Shown piece after piece: positions 8,980 to 18,411 of a stretch of DNA of 20,153 nt (within the stretch, counting starts at the first letter, position 1; the number at the start of each line of letters is the position of its first letter). The DNA comes from Physocladia obscura (lineage: Eukaryota; Chytridiomycota; Chytridiomycetes; Chytridiales; Chytriomycetaceae), in contig JADGJH010000305.1 of assembly GCA_027596945.1 (NCBI GenBank), forward strand, positions 1-20,153. Reading direction: 5' to 3'. The notes below the pieces were generated by a model that was not told where the DNA came from, did no database searches, and was given only the letters and a program-made list of their open reading frames with translations. Both the position numbers and the translations under genes were made by a program.

Positions 8980-11521
8980 ATGTCCAATCTCAATTTTGCG
9001 TCGGTGTCCACCGCGAAACTCAGTCGAAGCAATCCGCTGTCACAGAAGCTGCATAAAATCTTGAGTCATGTTAGAAATGCGCGCCAGTTATTTTTTACGG
9101 AATTAACCAAAAAACAAGAATCTCGACAGTTTTGAAACAAAAGCTGCCCTCGAAGCACTCGACTCTTTCTATGCGGAAAACAGTGCTGAATTCGGTTATG
9201 ACGCCAACTCTGATTTCTTAACTGCGAATAGTCAAGTATTTGACTTACCCCAGAAAGAAATTGGAGTAAATCTGAAGGCCGATCTTGATGCTTACGCAAT
9301 GCGCGGATACAGGGCGTTTCTATCTTCTTTTGAGGGTATACTTGAATGCGTTAATGTGAGTCGCTTTACTTGAGCTATATTGCTTTTAATCGCATGCGAT
9401 TTCAGGAAATCGAAAACGAGCTGGAGATTGTAAATCAAAGTTACATCGAAATGGATGCTGATTTACAAGCTGCAAAGTCAGATTCTGCAAGTTTGCTCGC
9501 GCAAATAAACGAATTGAAACAATTACGGTATAGATGACAAGCGCCAATTTTTATTTTATTTTTATTTTTTTGCAAATTCAACCAAATCACCCAGAGAGAA
9601 AACCATCTCAAAAAAACATGCAACGCAAGAATTTCTCGGTCGATTTACCCCATCGGACGAAGAAGTTGAAATTCTCACATCGCCATCACTTGGACTATCA
9701 AATGATTTTTTTGCCGCATTACGACGACTCGGAAAAATTAGCGACGACTGCAATTCTTTTTTAATGCAGGATAACCAAAAGATAGGGTAATTTATTCACT
9801 TTTTCTTTTCTTTCGTTTGTTTCGGAACTGAAGTAGCAACTGAAATTGAAAAGAAACGAAATTATTGAGTCCATTGCCATTTACCAAGAAAAAGCATACT
9901 CGAAGATTTACAATTGGGTTCAAGATCTTGTTCCTGTTATTATGCGGTCTGAAACACCAGAAGTCTCGCTAATTTTACGGCAGGCCATGGCCGCACTCAA
10001 ATTACGTCCTTCGCTTTTCCAAGCATGTGCAGCCGATATATCTGAAATGAGACAAGCCGCAATTCTTCAATATTTTATGAATGCTCTTACACGTGGCGGG
10101 CCAGGAGGAATCCCGCGTCCAATTGAATTACATGCACATGATCCTGTCAGATATGTAGGCGATATGCTGGCATGGCTACATCAAGCAGCGGTTGGCGAAA
10201 GAGAACTTGTAGAAAGCTTGTTTTTCAACAGCAATGCTGGAGAAACTGGGAGTGACGATATATTTTCAACACTTAGCCTGGGAGTTTTGGCAAACCCAGA
10301 TTCTATGCTGCAACTTCTGGATAAATCAACTGAAAAAACTGTATTTCCGCTCAGGGTGAGGAAAAATGAATGTTAATAATAGAATGGGTAGTAGGTTTAA
10401 TTTTGCAACAACAGGCAAGAATCGACGAAGTTCTTGCTTCTCATCCAATAGCAACAATTTCATATAAGCTTGCAACAACCATCCAATTTTACACTCATAC
10501 AATTGGACGAGTTATAGGCGAATCGAGTACACTGGTTGTTGATTTGAAGCAAGTCTGTGCAAAAACTTTCAATGTTTTTTTAGAAGCAATCAAATCGCAA
10601 GGATTAAGAATGAACGCATTTGTACAAAAGCCAGGTCGAGATTTAACACCGCCACCTCCAGTTAAAGAAGCGATATTGCAACTGGTGAGTCGCTGTAATT
10701 GGCACGTGAGTTTTATTCATTAAATACGTAAATTAGAGAGAATTGATGGCTTCTTATGAATCTAGCATGTTACTCGCTAACAAAGATGATGCTAACGGAG
10801 AACATGAGTTTTCCGAAATTCTTGCTGCCTGTCTTGACCCTGTTTTGGACATGTGTACAAGGGGTGCCTCAAGCCTGAGCAAATTTGAAAGCGCTATATA
10901 TATCGCAAATTGTCTTTATTTTATTCAGGTAATGTAATTACTGTGACTTTTTTTTTTGTTTTTTTTTTTGTATTTATCTTTTTTATTTTTTATTCTTGAA
11001 ATACTGACACCTCTGTCTTTAAAGTCTGCAATTGCTTTGTATGAATTTACTACACATCAAGTGGAAATTATCCAAGCACAAATTGAGGAGAAAATTCAAA
11101 TGCTCATTATTGATCAATACGAAACTGTACTTCAACAGTCAGGTTTGCTTCCATTAATTGAAGGATTGAACGAAAATTCTGGCAAAGTGAGCTTTTTAGA
11201 TGTTTTGTTTTTCGCTATAGGAATCTGAACAGTATTTAGATTCCGCTTGCATTTGCTCCTGCTTTAGATCCACGGACAATAGCAACAGCAATGTCAAACT
11301 TGGATGTTTTTTTATGTACAGCTGGATTTGATGCGCATTCTAGACTGTCTCCTTTACTTTCGAGTCAACACCGGGAACGTGCATTGGAAGGCGGATTCTC
11401 TGCATTTATGGCTGCATATAAGCGACTCCATGATGCTGTAATGGACCCTGCTAACAAGTTTGAATTTCCTGCGACTATTATTCGACCAATTGGAGAGATT
11501 CACACACTGCTTGTTACTTGA
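8980..11521 (+). CDS. COG6: Conserved oligomeric Golgi complex subunit 6
   Basis: COG6 belongs to lobe B of the COG complex, which tethers retrograde vesicles at the Golgi and keeps glycosylation enzymes in place. Nine exons (8980-9069, 9119-9355, 9406-9527, 9595-9786, 9854-10355, 10415-10684, 10737-10928, 11025-11186, 11240-11521) join to 682 aa; human COG6 has 657. The N-terminus has the conserved NPLSQKLHKIL, then coiled coil about residues 110-150 (EIENELEIVNQSYIEM). The core has the strongest block, ALTRGGPGGIPRPIELHAHD followed by PVRYVGDMLAWLHQA. The end carries CLDPVLDMCTRGAS and VMDPANKF. Start 8980 was chosen because SNPLSQKLHKIL follows soon after and TTTGCAG lies just before it. 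All introns are GT-AG and 49-96 nt. Confidence 0.95.
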
Positions 11522-12039
11522 GAAAAATCAATGTTTTAATGAATGTTTTTGCATTTTCTATTCTTCCTGTTAGAACATAGCACACCATAATTGTCTGCTA
11601 CAAACTCATTTCAACTTAATCATGAAAAATTCTGTCAATGATTATAAGCGAACTTTCAAAGCTAGTAACTACAAAACATATTTCTTGTACCCCAATTCAG
11701 AAAAGTCACGATATTATGGTAATGGCATGGTTTACTGCAACTTACACCATTTCTCTATCTAGCGATTGAGGTTGGTGGATAATTGAAAGGCCAAACTCAC
11801 AGTTAACCGCGTAGTGGCTGTGATTTCGCTATGTTTTGAGGTTGCGGAGGTACAGGAATATTTGCTTTGTTGTCGCCAAATATTACCAAATCGTTATATC
11901 TGGAAGTAACTACTAACCAATATTTTGGATTTCAACTCGTATTGCATTGAAAGTACAATCACTTGAAAAATATATAAATACAACAAAACTCATCGCCCGA
12001 AAATCACTTATTTATTAAAATCGATATTCACAACGACTC
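11522..12039. other. Convergent intergenic region, no gene seen
   Basis: These 518 nt lie between the stops of COG6 (plus) and the POLE3-like gene (minus). An AATAAA on the minus strand at 12016-12011 probably serves the latter. The rest is AT-rich without a convincing frame, tRNA or repeat. Confidence 0.5.
12011..12016 (-). terminator. AATAAA polyadenylation signal of POLE3-like gene
   Basis: A canonical hexamer on the minus strand 24 nt after the stop codon at 12042-12040. Confidence 0.45.
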
Positions 12040-12642
12040 TCATATATCTGTCTCTTTATTTGGCGCGGCGTCATCTGCCACAGAATTCTCAATATTTGGA
12101 GTCATTTTTGCCTTTTTAATTGCCCGATTGCTTCGAGTTTGTGCGGCACGTTTTTCCTTCGCGTTCTGATTAAAAGCTGTTGCACTATTATAACACACTT
12201 CAACCTTAGAAGAATTGTTAAACGAAACCTTCCGTATCATGTTTTATTGCAGCAACAAACTGCTCGAATTCAGAAGAATTCAATGCTTCGTAAACATCGT
12301 TTGCGCTGATTGTTTTCCGGCCAGCCTTTTTCGCCAACTCAATAGCTCTTTAATTCGTATGTTCAGCCAGGTACAATAGAATTCGGTTCGACACAGTAAA
12401 GCAACATAAGGACTCAACTGGGCTGAAATGTAGCTGATAAAAACAGTGACTGACTTTGTGAATGCGTCCTTTGCTTCCTTTTGCATTGCGAGATTGAAAA
12501 CCTGGAAAGCCATTTTAATCCTAGGCCAATCCAGATATCTGAAGTTACTCACCGTGCTTCCTTTAAGAATACGTGTTACAATCGCTTTTGGAATACTCAA
12601 GTCATCGATTCCGGTTCCTGTCTGTTCATCTGTTGATTCCAT
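12040..12642 (-). CDS. POLE3: Histone-fold protein, DNA polymerase epsilon Dpb4/POLE3-like
   Basis: In this family a histone-fold protein pairs with Dpb3/POLE4 in DNA polymerase epsilon and with chromatin-remodelling partners. Minus-strand exons 12642-12553, 12501-12419, 12347-12224 and 12165-12040 give 140 aa (human POLE3 has 147). Residues 14-95 form the histone fold: LSIPKAIVTRILKGST (helix 1), EAKDAFTKSVTVFISYISAQ (helix 2), then AKKAGRKTISANDVYEALNS and EFEQFVAAIK. The PKAIVTRI and GRKTISANDV patterns match Dpb4/POLE3. The tail is basic (EKRAAQTRSNRAIKKAK), then acidic, without the long acidic tail of human POLE3. The last intron (donor GTTTAAC at 12223) is the least certain join. NF-YB or a CHRAC-type subunit is a less likely alternative. 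Confidence 0.82.
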
Positions 12643-12726
12643 TTTGGAAGAATTTCGGACTCAAAAATAAACCCCAAAAAGCAGCATAAAAAAAGAACAA
12701 TTTGCATTCTAATAATATTTACTTAA

Positions 12727-13085
12727 CAGCCCGCAATAGTTCTTAATATGTTCCCGTAGAGGAGCCTAACGGTGTCAGCGGGAGGAGGAATATTGTGTCC
12801 AGCAGGAACAGCACATAATGGAGTTATTTTATAGGAGAGAGATCTCAATAAAATTGGGCCTCCAAGGGATTTCCATGGCACTAACCCTACAGAGAGGCTT
12901 AACACCATGACCACTCCCTAGGACGCAAGGAACTTGACTGGGAGTGATCACAAGTCGCAAGAATGGCGGTTATAGGAAGACTAAGACATCTAGAGCAGTT
13001 GCATTAGTCTACAGAAGTTTTATTTAACCCCATGTCCGCCTCACTTCACTTTCCAGGTGGGGGTTTGCCAAATAAAGCTACTTAA
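12727..13085. mobile_element. Possible non-coding insertion, unclassified
   Basis: This stretch between two minus-strand genes is visibly richer in G and C than its surroundings. It is bracketed by TACTTAA at 12720-12726 and 13079-13085, which could be a 7-bp target duplication. It contains short inverted arms (CACTCCC near 12912 and GGGAGTG near 12940). A 63-codon open frame on the minus strand (12914-12723) has no recognisable domain. No terminal inverted repeats, tail or known RNA motif is seen. A run of about 15 A lies a little further on (13138-13152). A 7-bp repeat can occur by chance in AT-rich DNA, so this is tentative. Confidence 0.25.
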
Positions 13086-13183
13086 TTTCGTTCAAAATTT
13101 CGGACACCTCAAAACAACCAAGTCATCCTCATTCTCAAAAAAAAAAAAAAATTGAAACAGAAATAGAAAAATGGATTATCCAA

Positions 13184-15631
13184 TTAAAAGAGCTCCTCCT
13201 TTGCCCGATTATCCGAAAACAAATAATTCGTAATCATTTCCACAACCCACGCGCCTCCAAAGTCAAACGCCATTGTGGCTATAAGCTTGTATCGGAACTG
13301 CATCAAAAACACGGTTAAAAAAAGTGATACATTTAGCATGACAACTAACATCATCTGGGAATGGCACAAGCTGCATCGAAGAATTTAACTCCGGTGAAAG
13401 CTCAGACGCAGCAAGAACCGCAATTCCTGTGACCATCAACAAACTGTTATACATCGCCTTGTTTTTGAAAATACTCTCCCTGAATGGCTCGCCTTGGTAG
13501 TTGATTGCAAACGTTGAGATTTGCATAATCAATGAAACCAAGTAAACCGCGCTATTCAAGAGATTGGGCTGGAATTCGGCATCCAATCGAATTTCATCAC
13601 TGAAGAAATAATGTCAGCAAAAAAAACATGCCACTAAAAATCTTACAGCTCTTCAGAATACTCAATTGCTTGGCTTCTAATGTAAACAAGAGAAGATATA
13701 TGGATTGCAACTTGTCCCAAAACAGAGATGATAATATAGTGATTGAAAACATTGGCTTGGGGTCTCTTTTTTGACAAACGTTCTACAGCTGAAGACTTTG
13801 CAACACCAAAAAAGCATATTGTGATCAAGATTCCGGCAATTGTTGCTTGCCAATCTCCCTGTTTAATACCAGCAAGATACATAACAGACATAGAGTACGC
13901 AGAAATCAAACAGTTTAGTGCCAAAATTTTGTACATTTGCACCATTGCAACCAATGTAGCCCGACCTTGTCGAATAATGTTAACGACTGGTGTAATTAGC
14001 AACAAATAACAAAATAAAAAAATAAAAAAAGATAGTAGTCTTAGTTTGTATACATCAACAAGAAAAAAAAATGAACAAACCTGACATCACTGTTCCTAAT
14101 TTTGACGTGAATGGGGCAGCAACAGACGCGTCACCAAATTTAATTTGAGGTGCTTCCAAATCCTCCATATCTCCTAACATTGCGTTCAAAGCCTAAAAAA
14201 ACACAAAAATAAAAACAAAAACAGTTTGATGACAAAAACTACAAAATATAGTCGACTAACCTCCATTTGCTTAGCAAATTGCTCCTTTGGATCTTTCGGA
14301 GGTGCAACCGCGCGGCCTCCAGTTCCAGCTGCCGGCTGTCCAGGCATACCTTCCAGCGGTTTCCATCCAAGTTTTTCTCTCAACTCCGTCTGCTTCTTTG
14401 CAATTTCAAGTTTTCTTCGCTCAGTTATGTTTTTGTTAAACTTTTCAATCTCATCCTTATTTCCATCCAACAGCGCAATACCAACATGAGCTTGTTTGAG
14501 CGCACCAACGTCGTTTGTCCCATCGCCACACATGAGTGTGTGATAACCCGCATTTTTCAATGCATTCAAGATATCTTCCTTCTGACTTGGTGACACACGG
14601 GCGTACACCCACAACCGCGGGAGGAGCGCTGCAAAGCACAGCGTGTGAAAAATTTCTGCGAGACCTCGGCCTGTAATGCAGAGTTCGAAATTTGCAAGAC
14701 GCGGATCACGAGGTCTGTTATCAACATCAATGTCAAGGGTCACGTCTTCGTCGACTGATTGCCAGGCGAGTTTATTGTCGCGAACGTCAAGAATTAACAC
14801 TGGCTTTGAAACGATTTTTACTTCTTTGGCCACGTGGCAGGCAGTCAGTGCATTATCTCCAGTGATCATAACGCACTGTGGAAGATAAATAAATCAGTCA
14901 GTTGAAAAAATTTAAATAAATGATTCGAAATAAATTTAACTCTATGCGATGAGTTGTTGAGCATTTCGATCGCATCGGCTGAATCCGGTTTCAACGGGCA
15001 GAAAAATATCAAAAAACCAGCAAAAATAAGTTTACTTTCGACAGCATCACGATGAACTTCACGAATCTGAAATTTTAAATAAAAATAATGAAAGCTGAAA
15101 GAACAAAAATAAACAGTACTTGATTTGGTTTAATCTCACTTGCAATTCTGTATCCCAAAGCCAAAACACGACTACCCCGCCGAGCCCAGTACTTGTATAT
15201 TTCATCATAATCAGAAGGCACACTCGAAAACATGCCCTTTAAGGTTTCAGGTGCTCCTTTGACAGTAATCAAAATCTGCGACTTTCCATCATCATTTAAC
15301 AGCGACAAGGTGGACATTCTCTTCAAAGCTGAACTAAACGGGAAACGACGCACAATTTTCAATTCGAGTTTCGATAGTCCCGCAGCTTTCTTTGGACGAA
15401 CAAATTCATCTTTTCCGAGATTCCATTCGATTGATTCGAGGGTGTTCTTTTCCATTGGATCGCCGATAATTCCGTCGTCAAGTTGTACAAGTGCGTGTGC
15501 TGCTGCAAGAACTAATGTCGTTTGTTTCGGCACTTCGAGAGTTTTCCAGAGGCGTTTCGAATCAGTTCCGAGTCCAGAAACTCCTTCGACAAGAAGGTTT
15601 TCAGCAGTTCTGGTTTATAAACACCAGTTAT

Positions 15632-15665
<34 letters not shown>

Positions 15666-17381
15666 CAATAGAGCCACTCACAAAGTCCCAGTTTTGTCAA
15701 AACAAGCAACATCAATTTTTCCTGCGAAAGGAATACGGAAAGGTTCGGTACAGAAAATATATTGTTTTACTAGAGCCAGTAGAGAGTTGTTGACCGCCAT
15801 CGATAGTTCCATTGGCAATTCAGGTGGAACAACTGACGTAATGATCAGAATACAATCAAGCAATATTTTTTCCTTCTTTCTTTCTTCGTTCTTAATTCCC
15901 TCTGTCCATACATAATAAGAAGCAGCAATAGCAAAAATGAGCAAAAATAAAATAAAGTAGAGAGATTCGGCATTATTCGCGGTAATTCGTTCGGTACTGT
16001 AAATGATTGTTCGAACAAGTTTTCCTTGCTGCGTCGAAAAACCAGTTTTCAAAACGCAAGCAACACATCCGCCATCAGGTGCAATTATAGCTGATCCAGC
16101 CACCGGTGCAGTAACCTGCAGAATTTTCGTTCCGCCAAACAAGACCTGGTTCTTGTCAATATCCATGTCAAACACGTCAGAGTTGTCACGAACAGCGACA
16201 GATTCTTTTAACTGCGGGGTAGACTCTCCAGAAAGCATTGCCTCGTTTGCAATACACGACCCGTCAATCACAACCAAATCTGCCGGAACGGGGCAATCTT
16301 CTTCTGATCGTCTGATCGAACAGATGTCTCCAGGAAGAAGCTCGTCTGTTTGAATTTGAATCCAAATTTTTTTGCGGTAGACTTTGATTGGATATGGTTT
16401 GATTGACATCGCGCGGAACTCTTGAAGATTTTTGAGACGCTGGAAATGATCGTGGTTATATTAACTTCTCGAAAACTTAAAACGAACCTGCATCACGACA
16501 GTGGATTCGAAAACAACCAACATGAACAAAGTAAACAATGAGTAATACCACATTTCATCCAAGAACCAAAGTGCAACACAAAAAAGCTGAAACACAAAGA
16601 ACGGAGCAACGGCATGTTCTTTAAACAGTTCAAAAAAAGTTGGGATAGGAACATCGAATCTAAATACCACAAATATAAGAGGCATAAAATACAATATATA
16701 AAATACCTGTTGAAGCCATAAAGATCCGTTGCGGCTGTGATCTCACTGTCATCAACCAAACCGCGGGTATTTTGAAAATCAGAGATTGTTTTACTTTCGT
16801 CAACGGGAAAACGCAATTCCTCAAAAACTTTCTTGTCCGCATTGAAAATATACTTGTTTTTTTGAAAAAAGAAGAAAATAAAGTTCTGTTTTTTGATGTG
16901 AACAAATTGGGAAAACTTCAAATAAAAAACAATAAAAAACACACACCTCTCCGTTGATTTGCGCAGTTTCGATCGGACATAGGGCGCCAGAGCCTTGATG
17001 AGCAGCCGGAATGATCATAATAATTGAAGCTTTTGTTGGATCCGAAACCTAAAATACAAATGATAAACACCAGATAAAGACAAAAATAGCCATGCAGAAA
17101 ACAACCTCAATACAAGTCATAAGTGCTTTTGCTTTGACACTCCACTGGCACGCAAGCAGTGCCAACACGTTCGCCGCAATCGCAAGAATCAGAGTCAGCA
17201 TCGCAAATTCCTTCGAGCCAAACAGATCATCGTACAAAGCGACATATAGGTATAGCCAGCCCAGATACACTATCGAAAATGGCGCCGAGTATGCGTGGCG
17301 GATTAGTGGCACGGGTTGGTGCAGTGTCGCTTGTGCAATGGTTGTGGTTGCAACCAGTCGTACAGAAGCTTTTGCTGTCAT
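13184..17381 (-). CDS. SPF1: P5A-type ATPase Spf1/ATP13A1
   Basis: P5A ATPases are ER-membrane dislocases that pull mis-inserted transmembrane helices out of the ER membrane. Twelve minus-strand exons (17381-17106, 17048-16947, 16852-16707, 16659-16488, 16439-15682, 15609-15120, 15066-14941, 14875-14261, 14192-14081, 13986-13647, 13599-13350, 13297-13184) give 1166 aa; yeast Spf1 has 1215. The P5A signature [16 protein letters not shown] is in the M4 helix. Phosphorylated Asp480 is in DKTGTL, split by an intron. Other marks are [13 protein letters not shown] of the A domain, [11 protein letters not shown] of the nucleotide domain, [10 protein letters not shown] and [19 protein letters not shown]. 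The N-terminal part has P5A-specific hydrophobic segments, and the C-terminal part has the remaining membrane helices ending in RAKEELF. All introns are GT-AG, 47-94 nt. Confidence 0.97.
15634..15660. repeat. (AAT)9 microsatellite in SPF1 intron 5
   Basis: Nine perfect AAT units followed by AACAACAAT lie in the intron 15681-15610. On the transcribed RNA this reads as UUA/AUU repeats between donor and acceptor. It is probably variable in length between strains. Confidence 0.9.
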
Positions 17382-18411
17382 TTTGTCAAAAGCTCAATTG
17401 AGAACAAGCATCATAACTTTATTTCACACATTGGACAACTAAAATGCAAAGAATCAAATTTGTTTGCTAGCCTAGTTCGGGAATCCTGCAATCCCGAATC
17501 AGTAACCTCGTGATATATGGTAGACGGCATTATCGAAAGCAGCTGTTAAACAGGTGCATTGTAAAATTCTATTAGCGTGTATGGCGTGTTAATTGCGTTT
17601 TTCATGGTGTCTGTTATAGTTTGCTCTTGAGATGCAGAAAGTTTGACTCGGTGTGATGTGTTTGAAATCTGTTATTCAAGAAAGGGTTTAATAATTTTCT
17701 CAATAAAAATTGGCAATAAATAAAAGAATACAGGCGAAGCTTTGTTATAGCGTTATACATTTGTGCAGCTGTGCGGCGTTAAAAGAAATTTAAAGTTAAG
17801 TTCCTGGATAGCTATCACTAATAAAGCCTCAACGCCGTTAAAAATAGCTCATCATATAATTTGCTTAGCAACGTTTTTACAAGACTTAAAAAGATCTTTT
17901 GTTTCGAAATTGTTATTTGCTCAACTTCCGCAAACCTTCTGTTCAGTTTCTAAAAATTTCTATTCTTTCAATTTGTTTTGGTACCCCATATTGATTGAAA
18001 ATACTTCAAACATGTATGTCTTTGTATTTTATTAAACGTAACGACGAAAATGACATCCATTGCGACAGCAAACCACCTGAACAGGTGGTGAATGCGCGTG
18101 AAAAACGGGAAGCTGCACCGACTTGTTTCTTGCGGTGAAAGCACTTGATACGGATAATATCCAACACGACAATTCAGGTTGCTTTGTGTTTGAAAGAAGG
18201 ACTTGCTGCGAAAATAGAAATTTTTTGGACGGCACCCTGAAGCTTAAAAATATAGCATGCTTTGGCTCGGCCGAGTTTGGGCTTTCGAATTTTGAAAGGA
18301 TTAGTTATATGTCTCCGTGCTACAATAGCATTAATTTTTTTGCCTGCGTGCTTGGTTTGATGTTTTGACAATGTTTTGAATGTCAACAAAGAATTCCAAA
18401 AAATTTGATAA
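17382..18411. promoter_or_regulatory. Divergent intergenic region between SPF1 and the BTB gene
   Basis: About 1.0 kb separates the two divergent start codons. No convincing gene is seen; the open frames near 17763-18035 and 18123-18368 lack ATG starts and family features. Three sequence symmetries stand out: a hairpin TTCGGGA/TCCCGAA at 17476-17498, ACCACCTGAACAGGTGGT at 18072-18089, and the palindrome CTCGGCCGAG at 18266-18275. They are candidate protein-binding sites; nothing shows which gene they would control. Confidence 0.4.
18072..18089. promoter_or_regulatory. Palindrome with paired CACCTG/CAGGTG motifs
   Basis: ACCACCTG and CAGGTGGT are perfect inverted arms separated by AA. Each arm contains the E-box-type core CACCTG. 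It lies 323 nt before the BTB gene start and about 690 nt before the SPF1 start. Binding by a dimeric regulator is an inference. Confidence 0.35.

Noticed and set aside
12723..12914. 63-codon minus-strand open frame as a gene
   Set aside because: No domain, no fitting neighbours, and it lies in a block that looks like a non-coding insertion.
12840..12950. Minus-strand TGGTCATGGTGTTAAGCC followed by GGGTTAGTGCC, resembling tRNA A and B boxes (tRNA-derived SINE)
   Set aside because: Both boxes deviate at key positions and the spacing is too short for a tRNA-type promoter; no cloverleaf forms.
15232..15915. Long plus-strand open frame (227 codons)
   Set aside because: It is antisense to the conserved SPF1 coding exons and shows no family features. 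The same holds for the plus-strand frames at 14226-14593 and 16003-16353.
17763..18368. Open frames in the SPF1/BTB intergenic region as small genes
   Set aside because: They begin at GTG or TTG rather than ATG, have no recognisable domain and no supporting splice structure.
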